Made by a program: the position numbers and the translations under genes. Shown one piece after another: positions 10,037 to 20,829 of a DNA stretch of 27,465 nt (within the stretch, counting starts at the first letter, position 1; each line of letters opens with the position of its first letter). Under the pieces are notes generated by a model. It saw only the letters and a list, made by a program, of their open reading frames with translations, made no database searches and had not been told where the DNA came from. Origin of the DNA: Jimgerdemannia flammicorona (lineage: Eukaryota; Mucoromycota; Endogonomycetes; Endogonales; Endogonaceae); the NCBI GenBank assembly GCA_003990745.1, contig RBNI01000726.1, forward strand, positions 1-27,465. The letters run 5' to 3'.

Positions 10037-13000
10037 CTATCCCTGTATGCCAGATTTCCTACTTCTCCAGAACCCGCCGCACACACACGTACGATCAAAG
10101 CTCGCATACCATGCCGTCTTCGCCGTTGGGTCGTCTGTCCCACTCGATCCCACAATCGATGAATTCGAACATCTAATTCAAAACAATTCATGACATGAGA
10201 TTTTCAACACATTCATGCTCCACAAACTGCTTACCAAACGATGATCACTCACTTGGAACATTGTCTCACTGTCACTCCTCCTAAAATCGCGTACTTCCTC
10301 ACCACGTCCGACGTATCGCCTGGCCCTTCTCCCTTAGAACTAAGACACAGTTGGGCCGACTCAAAAATCGACCGGTGCTTCGCCAACACCTTCCGCAGTT
10401 GAGATTCGAGGTGCCGAGGAATTAGGCCACGAGTCAACAGTCGTTCGCTCCAATTCGATGGAGCGTCAACGGAATCTGATGGAATGGAAGGATCCAATTG
10501 TAGTAATTCAAAGTCAACGAAGTTTGCACACACGCGCTAAAAATGAAGATCGTGTGATATACCTTTATTGACGCCCGACACTACCGCAGCTACATCTTTC
10601 AAGAATGTTAGCATCATCTCAAGGGGGATAGGTAAACCGGCAAGCAGGTTTTCAATGTGGCCCTTGAGAGATTCTAGATTATTTGTAGTCGGGGCGGAGT
10701 CTACTTTTAAAGAAAGCTCCAGCTGCTGAACGAGAATCAAGCAGCGGCGCAAGCATTCGCGCGTGGCATTGTGAATGATGAGAGCAGCAGCCGTCGGAAT
10801 CGTGTCTATCATCGGCACTGACGCGGATTTCGACCCCGCTACAGGAGAAGCGTTATTATTTGATAAATATCGAGACAGAAACTAGTATAAGTGATATCGT
10901 AGAACGCGAAAGAATTCAACGGTCTGAAATCAATGCAACACCCATCCAAATAAACTGGATCAAAACCAGGAGATTTACGTCGCGGCCGCCGATACGAATT
11001 GAAATGGATGTACAAGTTGCGGAACAACTGAGTGGCAAAGTCAATCGTCCATGTAACAAGCGGGACAAGGGACCAAAGGGCAGCTGTAGAGTCATGCAGG
11101 CAATGTACAAGAATAAGTGGGCGAATGTTCAACATTTTTTCTTTTTTCTTCTTTTAGCATACCATAGGACAAAATAACGCGACATCACGGCTTCAAAGAG
11201 GTATTGATGTCGCAAACTCACTATTTTCAAATTTAAGCGGCTCTGTTTTTGGACTAGAATCGGTTTCTATGGCAATTAGGTGGCGTCAGTGATTTCCCCA
11301 AGAAAGCGACGCAAATTCGTAGCCTTAGTATTGACCTCAAATATATTGTCAATGCGCAATGCGTGATAGTAGACCAAGAAAAAAAAAAAAAACTCTAACC
11401 GAAACATGCCAGGACGTTGGCATTTTCTGTTACACAGCTACCCATCATAGCCTCCAGAATTGAATGGAGTTGGATCGCGAAATAAAGGTTGGCGTATTGC
11501 ACATGTTTGCGCGAAAATGCTCTGCGTCGACGTGGTAACCGCAGGGCCCAGCAAGCAGTTAGGAAAGATATGATTTTTTACAGCAAAGGCGATCGTACTG
11601 AAATTCCAAACATAGATTTTCTTTGAACTTTATACCTAAGCATGGATAACATTAAGCCGTACGTTTGACTGATGTCCGACAACGTAGGAAATTGTGGAGT
11701 ACGGTGATCAGTGCCTCCAATGTCAGGATTCCTAATATGGTCATATTCGTCTATGACCTGTTCTAGGATCGACTCTGCGAGATCTGTTGCGAAATAAAGA
11801 TAAGGATATTCGGAAGGCACGATACAAACCTCTCCCAAAAAAAGAAAAAAGAACCAATGCCACCTTTTAGGCGAATCCCTTTGCAATTGTCAATATACCT
11901 GGGCGTTTCAACGAGCTGGAGAGTTTCTTTACGACAGTGATGAGGTCAGCATAATCAACATTGTTGAGCAGGCTGAGCACTATCATCTGGGAGAGATTGT
12001 CGGCCAAGGATGTCACGGGCAAGGATAGCACTGTATCTATTGAATCATAAAATCGGAATACAAACCCATATTCCGGATTATCAACAAATTGGCATACATA
12101 AAAAAAAAAAAAAAAAAACCAAAAACGGAAAAAAAAAAAAAAAAAAAAATCATAGTCGGTAAAAAAAACGAAAAAAACGTTACAATGTGATGGAGAACCC
12201 ACCTGGCAGGTCCTGCTCTGGTTTCGCTTCGTAATCCGTAATATCAACCCCCATGACATCACCTGAGGACGAAACATATGTAAGCGAAGCCTCATTGGGA
12301 GATACCGCAATATCGACGACACATCCGTAATCTGTTGATTTAATATACAAAGTGAGATATTTTCTACAAAGTCAACATTCGGGTGGGACCTGATCCCGTT
12401 CCATGGTTTGGCATTGTTTTACCTGTTATGTTATCGTCCCGCCTCACAGGCCTCCAAAACTCATACCCAATGCAATCGTTTTCAACCACCGTCGTCCAGT
12501 CGTGTGCTGATTGGGTTTTCGACACACCATGTCGCAGGCTAATCAATACAAAAACAATTTGAGAAGATTACAAAAGGGGGAGAGACGAAAATAGTAAAAA
12601 TAAAAATAAATAAATAAATCGGGCACGACGACAGTATTTATTACAAAAATGTGCTGACCTGTCGCGGTACTCGAGATTCACAGTGCCGTTGGAGAAACCA
12701 AGCACAAGTTCCCGTCCGCCGCCCGTGGTCGAAAGAGCTGTCACCAAACGGTCCGGAATAAGGTGACCCGTAACAAATTTCATTGTCTTTATGCATCGAA
12801 AACAGATTAAACAGAAGTTCATATAAAATCCTTGGGGTTTGGCTGTGTGCTTGGATCGAATACATGCAAGCTTTTGTAACAGACGTCAATGCATGAAAGG
12901 CAGCTCACTGGTTTTGGTTGAGTCGAGAACGTATCGTTTTGCATTGGGTCTGGGTCCGAGAAATCGTTGCGTAGCTGACTGCTTGTCTCTGCGAGCTCCC

Positions 13001-15010
13001 AAATCGCTAAAGCACTGGTATAACCATCACTATTCGCATCGACGTAAGCTTGCTCGGTATGTGGCACATCTTTCGGTGACGGGATAAAGCAAACTCTAGC
13101 TCAATAGTTCTCGAAAGGGGGACCACTCTTGCACGGGACCCTGCATTCACAATAAATAGAAGACCGATGCGCAACATCTACCTTGCTCCTCTGCTACCAC
13201 GATGACCAATCGTGGTTTCGCGGCATGCGCCAATAATTTTAAGTGAAGCACAGATGCGTGCGAGACGAGGGACAAGGATTTGTTAGGAAGTGGGAGACAA
13301 AGGCGAAGGCGGGTGATAGGACGGCATTGTATCACTATGTTCGAGTATGTTGATTTGGGGAACACAAAAATGCACATTAACTAGAATGATTCATGTTTCA
13401 ATCAAGGAAACCGCACTGGCTTGATGCCAATTGAATATAAAGGAAAAATTTGCGTACCCCCTTGAGGAGTTATAGAGGTGAATTTGATAGGAATCTCATA
13501 CATGCACACGAGTTTGGGAGTTGAACTGGCCCAATGGGTGGCGAGGTATATGTGGCCGTCTGAAAATATAAATTTTAACATGAGGCAGCGTTTGCACAGA
13601 AAGATAACCTCCACGATTCCCTCTCTGAATATTATCAGTGCTCATAGCTGAGGGCTGCCGGGTTGTGTTTTCAACCGATGCTTACCATCATTAAGGACCA
13701 AACTAGCATGCGAAATTCGACAACGGTCCGCCTGGACATTCGGGGGGCGCTGTAGGCGCGTCGACATCTCAGAAAATATATTACCTTCGTGCTGATAACG
13801 CACAGCTATCTGTCAACCAAAAGACAATTTTCCCGCGTTACGTCATTATCCTTCAATATCATCGTTGATCGATTGGAACATTGCGTTGGTACTCTGAACC
13901 AGGTTCCACATTTAGCGCCAGCCATACATTCATACCTCGCCATTAGCAGTAACAGCCACAAAGGCTAAGTGGCCGTGAGGGTTGCGCGGCCCCTTGTACT
14001 TTTCAAATGTGTACGAAGGAGTAGGAAGACCGTCTGGATTCATTTGCGTGGACGCGATGTACTGTAGGGGCGAACATTTCAGGTGACGTTAAGCTTCAAT
14101 AATCCTTTCTGAGTCTCTTTGGCCACGCATTTTACGCGACCCAGGGTAACTACGTACCCGACGATGCGTGTTCAGCCACAGGAACGCCACCACGGGTTGC
14201 TCCATGTCCAGTTCCTTGACGCATGCCCAATCATCCACAGCTTGCTATGCAAATGCAAAGAGCGTGTAAAGCGTTTCGTTGAATACAAAGATAGGGGGAA
14301 AAAAGGGGGGGGGGGAGGAAGGAGGAAAGAGAGAGAGGGGGGGGAGAGAGGAAAACCGAGGATAGTCGTTGATGTTTCGTAGGAGTTCGTACGTACTTTC
14401 ATTTCCCATAATGCAATTTTTCCGGTTTCGTCTACGGAGGCGAGACACGTGCCGCGTTGGTTCCAGCTTAAGTGGGTAATAGTATGGTGTTTATGACATT
14501 GCTGCGCCTGGGTGATCATGGTGACGTATCGTAACGGTTGGTCGATGGACGGGTCGGCAGCAGTGGCCAAAACAAACGGCCTAGGTGAGTTCAAGTGGTT
14601 GGAATCAAATGTCACCGACTGGCGCTTCGCCGAGTTGTACAATTGCATGGCGCCAGACTACTGAAGTAGTAGGAGAATTAACGGCATTGTACATACTGTT
14701 TCAGGTTGGACTGATCGTTCTGTAAGTGCTCAGCGGTTTCTGCAATCTTTGGGCGTTTTCCGTCGGAGAGTTGGTGCAGGCGCACACTAGTTGTCGGTTT
14801 TGGCGGGACGTAGGCGAGAACATTGTTGGACGACCATGCCAGGCAGCTACGGAAGGAAAGGGGGGAGTGAGGAAGAGGAAGGGTCCATGAAGGCAGGGTC
14901 AGGAAGAGAGATACGTACGTGTTTGCGGCACGGAAGCGAAGGTTAGAATGGATAACAGCGAGCGGGTTTGGGTTGTAGGGAGCGTGGTCGTCGCGCCTTC
15001 GCTTTGCCAT
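10037..15010 (-). CDS. MED16: Mediator complex subunit 16 (tail module)
   Basis: Twenty exons keep phase across all junctions and give 935 aa: 14919-15010, 14697-14846, 14397-14580, 14158-14244, 13936-14061, 13686-13809, 13458-13559, 13182-13334, 12909-13093, 12659-12786, 12423-12538, 12203-12331, 11899-12036, 11636-11783, 11400-11521, 11222-11266, 10979-11083, 10585-10838, 10253-10536, 10037-10172. Med16 is a tail subunit linking activators to RNA polymerase II. Its N-terminal WD-repeat half is recognisable from CLAWSSNNVLAY, ITHLSWNQRGTCLASVDETG and QPVVAFLWL; the helical C-terminal half from LVTWTIDFATQLF and LRKVLAKH. It ends with the family's Cys-rich tail (VRQCSKCS, then CVCGGFW). An in-frame ATG at 15022 is equally possible. 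The exon 2/3 junction is uncertain (alternative: a 35-nt intron, 14658-14692). Intron 18 is only 48 nt. Intron 12 holds two A runs (12101-12149). Confidence 0.85.
14294..14355. repeat. Homopurine tract in a MED16 intron
   Basis: A G-rich purine run with G9-type stretches and GA repeats on the plus strand lies in MED16 intron 3. Read on the gene strand it is a long polypyrimidine tract ahead of the acceptor at 14244. Such tracts may form triplex or G-quadruplex structure, which is inference. Confidence 0.6.
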
Positions 15011-15182
15011 TAGAAGAGTCATCAAGATGACGCTTCTGCAGGTGGTGGCTTGGGCTGTGGTTTTTGTACCCCGCACACAAATGCCCAAAACGGAATCAAT
15101 GATCAATAAAATCATGGCGACCAAACCCTCGAATCGTCATCGCACATCTTTCTCTTTCTTTTGAACTTCTCCCACACCCCCA

Positions 15183-16753
15183 ATGGACTTCGGCTCGCTA
15201 TCAAAATACGACGACCTTCTGTCGGACGTCTTCCTCGACGCATTGCTGCTGTGGTTCCAGACAATAAAGATGAACACCGACCACAGGAGGGCTCGTATCC
15301 CCTCCGCGAAGGTCCTCGACATCATACAACGGAACGTCGTCGCAAAGGCCCGCGTGAACGACGCTGTCAACGAACTTATGGAGTATGTCCTCCCTCTGTT
15401 GTCTAAACCGTCCGCCATATAATTCTCCTTGGAAGCGCGACTCTACAACGTGGACAACATGTCTCTCACCCCATCGCCGTCATGCTCTTTCTTCAACGCT
15501 CCGCAGAATGGACTACTTCAAGGCCTTTCTGGAAAAGAAAAATTCGAAGCAAATTGCAGACTTTATTCAACACATGAAACGATATCTATCAATGCAAGTA
15601 GCATTGAATGTCAAGAGTTTTCTGTTGTTTGAGCTCTTCCCCTACATAGTTTACCCATCTAACTAAATCCCTCATTCGTCCCCTTCCATGAACTTAGGTA
15701 CCTCCCCAATGCTGGTTACGAGATCAGTGACACGAAACGCTACAGCACTTCGGAGCGCGTTGAGGCATGCGTTATTGCCACCCGTGAATGGCAAGCCGGC
15801 GACGAGATTCGCATGTGTACAGGTGCCATTGCTTGTCTCACGCCGGAAGACGAGCGTACTCTCCTGAATGGACATCGCGACTTCAGCGTTATGTGGTCTA
15901 CACGCAAAGGGTGCAGCTGTTTGTTTCTCGGGCCTGCGAGATTTGTTAACGTAAGTGATGACGTGATTTTCGGCTTGAGACAGGGAAGTGGAGGAGCAAG
16001 AGATAGGGGAAAAGAGAAGGGACACCGGGTTTGATCCACCATTTGGGGACATGGATTGACTATAAAGCACGAAAGAAGTAGAAGGTCTCTGCTGTATTCA
16101 CCGCCGTTCTTCGTCAACGTTCCTTTGTTACCGGCATAGCACGACTGCAATTCAAATTGCAAGGTATTTCGTCCTGCCGTTCTTTCAAGTAACCGTGTTT
16201 GTTCCACACTGTCCAGAGATATCTATATCGGGTCGTATCATCTCATGGCTTCAAATCATATCGATCTACACAGTTTATATCTCTTGGTCAGAATGCTATC
16301 ACATTTAAGGTGATACGTGAAATCAAGGTTGGCGAAGAAATTACCACCTACTATGGAAAACATTATTTTGGGGATAATAACTGCGAGTGCAAATGTGTCA
16401 CTTGTGAGAGGTCAGTGACGAATTATCACTGTAGAAAGGCGTGCGCCTCGTATTGTGCTATTCAGACTCAAAGAGGTTTGGCTGCTATTATTTCGAACAT
16501 ATTAAAACCCGACAGTTTTTCTTTGGTATTTTGCTGTCTTAGCACGAAGGATGGCGCTTTCAAACCTGAACAATCGCTGATGGATGTTCCCATGACCTTG
16601 ACTACGGAGAACAGCAATACACCACAAAATGCCACAGATAACGCGCGGCGAAGTGGTCGGAGACGGAAGCCGACCTTACATGAAGGTGCAGTAGTATTCA
16701 TCGCCACTGTGATTAGCCATTTTATATTTCGTCTAATCCCCCCTTTCATGTTG

Positions 16754-16803
<50 letters not shown>

Positions 16804-18439
16804 CTTTTGCAAAGACTTCGTGCCACATCCCACACGGCAACGACGGCCACCGGCGACACATTCTTCATCATTGGACGAATTTCCTTCTCCGATGTCTGTT
16901 GGTGCTCGGCGACAAACAGACATCACACCATTGTCATCTCGTAGCGGGACACCATTGCGTCATGCGACTATTACAACAGCGATAGGAAGCTTTCCCAGCA
17001 GCAGGATCAAAACTGAATCTATCTATCCTTACTTGAATACTACATCAATATCATCTTCCTCTCCATCACCCTTTCCAGCATTGCCTTCACCATCAACGCC
17101 CACTATCAACGAGAGTGCACGTCGCCCTTCTGTTATGTCGGTTGCTTTCCTCTGTGGGTTCACGACAGAGGATGAAATGCACGAACAGCATATCAGTGAA
17201 CAAGAGCATTCGCAATCAGAGACGTATCAGCCAACGCAAAGTTATATATATGACGACGATAGTAGTGCGGAATACAGGGATATATTCCGACCGCCTGAGG
17301 CATCGCTCGACCTACTGTGGGAGGCAATTCATGAACGGGAGCGGCTGGACAAATTGGCAAGTGAACAGGCAAAAGCGCTATTATTGACGCAAGAACCAGT
17401 TTCTCCAACGTCCGATCCTGGATCGTCGTCTTTGGTGCCTGAACCGATACCAATAGAGCCACGAATACATCTGCGATTGCCGACACCCCCACAACCAGCA
17501 CTCACGGTGGTCGAGCAACTTAATCTCCCGCGACCGTGGCCCAAACTTGTGCCTCAAGAAGAAACAATAGACCATGAAAATCAAACACAGCAACCCAATT
17601 TATTCACTTCCACTTCTCCCAAGCGAGAAACTTCACCTGCAGTGCCTGACCCCCAACAGCAATCTTCTGATACTGTTTCCACCCTCTCACTATTCGACTT
17701 CGGCTCTGACCTCTCTGAATTATCGTCTTCGGACTTGTCGGATTTGTCATCCATTGATTCTTCTCTTTCGGATTCGGATTCCGAAGCCGACGACTCGACC
17801 GCAGACTCGATCGAAAGCATCGCAACCACTGATACTCCACCTTCCTCTGTTTCATCGACTGTTGACAATATCGATCTGTCAGTCAGAGCGGCTAGTTCCA
17901 CAACTAGTTCCACGGCTAGTTCAACGGCTAGTTCCACAGCTAGTTCCACGGCTTGTTCCACAGCTAGTTCCACGGCTAGTTCCACAGCTAGTTCCACGGC
18001 TAGTTCCACAGCTAGTTCCACAGCTAGTTCCAGTAAAATTACGGTGGGCGCGACAAGCAATGTGCTTGCACCAAACCACCATTACTACCATCAGCACAAC
18101 CAGCATTCACACCATTCACACCATTCACACCATACCCCAAAGGAATCTTCTTGCATTGGATGTCATCGTTCACTCGAGCCCAACGCCAACAAAGGCACAG
18201 ATTCGACTGCCACGACAGCATACATTCTTTCATCGGCCATGGTGCCTATGCGTTGTCCGCGTTGCGAGAGGCATCGTCGTATTTTCGGGAGAGAATGGCC
18301 GGAGCGAAGGGCAAGGAGGGTTAGGGTCTCGCATTCGGGTGGAACCTCAGGCGGACATCGTCATGGGCATACAGGGCAGGGCACGAAATCGAAAGCGAAG
18401 GTAGGTTGTTGCCATCGGTTCCTATATACTTTATACTAA
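15183..18439 (+). CDS. SET9: Histone-lysine N-methyltransferase SET9 (Suv4-20 family)
   Basis: Seven exons (15183-15382, 15507-15593, 15698-15950, 16140-16163, 16274-16410, 16543-16685, 16815-18439) join in phase to 822 aa. The Suv4-20/SET9 family methylates histone H4 Lys20. The N-terminal helical part has LSKYDDLLSD and WFQTIKMNTDHR. The SET core has NHDC at 180-183, GQNAITFKVIREI, GEEITTYYG at 208-216, and the zinc-binding CECKCVTC at 225-232. The C-terminal half is long, disordered and Ser/Thr-rich, with an ASST minisatellite and HHS repeats. It closes with CIGC, CPRC and a FGREWPERR motif that I associate with basidiomycete SET9. Intron 2 is GC-AG, and exon 4 is 24 nt and carries HDC. 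The poly-T of intron 6 is open in frame, so a naive ORF from 16199 wrongly runs through introns. SET9 diverges from MED16 across 172 bp. Confidence 0.88.
16756..16803 (+). repeat. T48 homopolymer in SET9 intron 6
   Basis: An uninterrupted run of 48 T forms most of the polypyrimidine tract before the acceptor at 16814. Because TTT is a sense codon, the intron stays open in frame and would add a polyphenylalanine stretch if retained. The tract is likely to vary in length. Confidence 0.8.
17891..18032 (+). repeat. 12-bp coding minisatellite (ASST repeats)
   Basis: About twelve near-identical 12-bp units of the type GCTAGTTCCACG encode Ala-Ser-Ser-Thr repeats in the SET9 tail. The unit is a multiple of three, so copy-number change keeps the frame. 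Opposite-strand and shifted frames through this repeat are open only because of its periodicity. A second repeat of 9-bp units (His-His-Ser) lies at about 18105-18135. Confidence 0.85.
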
Positions 18440-20089
18440 CGGACCATTGTTGACCATGAAATTGTATTCATCAATATTGTCTGCGTAGAAAATCCTGCGC
18501 CCCGTTAGTTCGGAGATACCCAAGGCAGTGAGTGAAAATGGACAGATGATTGTTGGGACGCCGATGGCATCGCCCGCTGAGTCAATTTCAACTTCCTCTC
18601 GCGGCGTCAAACGACTAAAGCCTTCCACATCTTTGATTGATTCGTGACTTTTTTTAATTTCGTGAGTCCCAAGGAGGGAGAGATGGAGAGACAAGAAATA
18701 TTCTTCGGTACCCGAGAACACTAGTATTTTTGTTGACAATTTATACATATCACGTCGTATCCTTCTGTGTCTGTATTCTATTTATCCTTTCAAATCGCAT
18801 GGTTGATTCGCATTTCATAATGTACATACATTTACATTTTACCTCTGATAATGGCATTGTTGACATTTCTGTTCTGGGTTCGTCTTCAAACCTTTTCGCT
18901 CCAATCTGCAATTGCCATTGTTTTCATAATTTTCATTTCTTACCTAGTTCATATTCACGCAGTCTAAAGCATCGCCGATCGACTTCGCTGCAGATAGTTT
19001 TGCATCTATTGAATTTCCAAATGTGTGCCCATCCTGTAAATACCTTCTGACGGCTGGTCCGTTTGCAGTGCTGTCGAGTTTTGTATCGGTGTAGTGCCTT
19101 CGGAAGTCAGAGTAATGTTTGGCAATGTCCCTGGAGACCGCCATATTGTCCAGAGCGAAGCAGAGGACAGGACGTCATGCTGAGGGCTGAATGTTGGTAC
19201 CACCATCGGTTACGTGACGAGCTTTTTTTTTAAAAAAAAAAAATTCAACTCACTTATTCTACAGGAAACAGATATTTCTGTGGAAGAAACCCATGCAATA
19301 CAAGAAAACGTCGTGGATGTCCGTTCGACCGGGTTGCGGAACTTACACCGTTGTTGTCATGGAAATGCGGGAACATCTAGATCGCGGAGCGCACGATGCG
19401 TCATAGATGGGTCATTCTTCACGTGGTTTAATTCCCACCAGTGCTATATTATTAGACTGATCCAATATTGGTGGCTCCATACTTTCTGCTTTGTAACTGA
19501 CAAAGCATTCATTGTGTCCATGTGGATGTTCTACTGCTCTCTACTTGTATGTTATCAATAACAGGGTTATTTAGGCAAGAGTTTCTGAAAATTTTAAATC
19601 TATGTAAGTTATTTATTATATTTATATTCATTTAAATAATATATTAATAATACTTACAATTTATAAAATAATTTTGAAAAGACCAATTTTTATTATTTTA
19701 ACATAGAATATTTATATTAACTAGTAGATATAAACTCATATATTTTACCAATATCTTTTTGACAATGTTTATGATGGACCAATGCGTCAAACACTTTCAT
19801 GTGCTCCGGTGGTACAAAGTCGAGCCGGCCAATCAACGCGAGGAAAGCGTGCAGGAGGAGAATAGTCTCGTCATCGCTCCGTCACGTTTACGGGGGCCCG
19901 AGAAGCCGACTGTGCGACTGTAATAGGCTGACGGGATGATAATGCAGATGGAGAATTTCGAGATCCGCTCTGCAGGGCGGGGTGTAGATTAAGGATGATT
20001 CGTAGGCCAGGTGAAAGATGGGTATCTTCTGGCCTGATGGACTGACGGGTGGACACGGTAGCACCAGGGGGCTCATTGTTTTCTGACAT
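18431..20089 (-). pseudogene. Unrecognised gene, probably broken; minus-strand coding fragments
   Basis: Several minus-strand segments look truly coding but do not join cleanly. 19871-20089 starts MSENNEPPGATVSTRQ. About 19765-19862 reads ETILLLHAFLALIGRLDF then VPPEHMKVFDALVHH, offset in frame from the first segment with no intron room between them (near 19862). About 19379-19470 reads HWWELNHVKNDPSMTHRALR. 18945-19165 reads LCFALDNMAVSRDIAKHY and TANGPAVRRYLQDG. 18431-18722 ends with ICPFSLTALGISELTGRR and IFYADNIDEYNF before TAA at 18431. An AT-rich stretch (about 19565-19775) could be an intron. I do not recognise the family. It could be one decayed gene or parts of two; an intact gene with unusual splicing is not excluded. 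Its last codon overlaps the end of the SET9 reading frame tail-to-tail. Confidence 0.45.
19565..19775. other. AT-rich CpG-free insert or intron
   Basis: About 210 bp of A/T-dominated sequence without CG, between coding fragments of the unrecognised minus-strand gene. On the minus strand it begins with a GTAAAA donor-like site and ends TTTTCAG, so it may be a long AT-rich intron. Its composition also resembles the eroded repeats at the left of the window. Confidence 0.4.
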
Positions 20090-20829
20090 TCGAGATACAG
20101 TGTTTGGCTCGCCCCACTATCCCGCTAATCCTGCCTCCTCGTCCTCTACGCTCGGCTCCATGACCTATATCCCCCGTTCACATAAAATTTGTCGTTCGCC
20201 CCGTTGCATGGATGCACTGTGAATGGATGTTGGGTAAGGGTGCTGTCGCGCGCGGCTTTCCGAATCGTGACGACGGTTGGTGGCCATTTCGGGTAGCAAG
20301 GCTTAGCTAATTTTTTTTGTTGAATCATCATCGGCCCATAAAAATGCTGTCGGTTGCCTGCCATGACATAGAACCCTTCTGTGCTTCTCCGTCCCCCCTT
20401 TTCCTTGCTGGTTTCACATCTGTGACAACCGCAAAGAAACACAGAACGCTCTTTCTTCGCAACGTTGTAGCACCCAAAAGGTGAGCCTTTGAGACGGGAC
20501 CTTGGCGGAAGGTTTTTCGTTGCTCTACCGCGGAAGGCTTGGCTGTTCTTTGACTCATCAATTTATTCCTTTTTCTTCCCCTTGACTCCCTGTATACCTT
20601 GATTCCCCGTCCGTCGCACAATCCGCAATCTCCGTCGTAGTTCTCTTGACTTCCTACCCTTTTTTCTTACCTCTTTATTTCGTGCTTTATCCCTCTCAAC
20701 AATTCTTAAAGTCTTTGTAAAGGCCACATCCCCTGTAATTTTTATACAATTCCATATAACCTTTCGGCCAAACCTCCACCTCTCACTCTCCTCTCTCCAC
20801 ATACACTAAAGGACAATCTCACAAGCAGA
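20090..20829 (+). promoter_or_regulatory. Promoter and 5' leader of the glycosyltransferase gene
   Basis: No convincing gene lies here. From about 20560 the plus strand becomes pyrimidine-rich, with CT tracts up to about 20800. A TATA-like TTTTTATACA is near 20738. The leader just before the ATG at 20830 is purine-poor and then reads CACAAGCAGA. CT-rich leaders are typical of actively transcribed fungal genes. The minus-strand frames within 20146-20621 are likely chance. Confidence 0.4.

Noticed and set aside
14658..14692. 35-nt intron in MED16
   Set aside because: A standard GTATGT donor with the CCTAG acceptor gives a 116-nt intron in phase (14581-14696), closer to the other introns.
15422..15506. 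Apparent SET9 frameshifts (HPIAVMLFLQR in one frame, DYFKAFLEKK in another)
   Set aside because: An intron from 15383 to 15506 ending CCGCAG joins ELM-E directly to MDYFKAF in phase, so no indel is needed.
16468..16926. Minus-strand ORF with a polylysine stretch
   Set aside because: The lysines are the reverse of the T48 intron tract; no family features.
17574..18404. 276-codon plus-strand ORF and 159-codon minus-strand ORF over the SET9 tail
   Set aside because: Their LVPQ/LVPR and ELAV repeats are other frames of the 12-bp minisatellite; shadows of the SET9 exon.
16199..18439. Single 746-codon plus-strand ORF
   Set aside because: It runs through three SET9 introns, including the poly-T one; conserved motifs require splicing.
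19214..19561. Plus-strand 115-codon ORF
   Set aside because: No start context or family features; antisense to better minus-strand coding fragments.
20146..20621. Minus-strand ORFs upstream of the glycosyltransferase
   Set aside because: Low-complexity Lys/Arg-rich translations of a CT-rich promoter; no recognisable domain.
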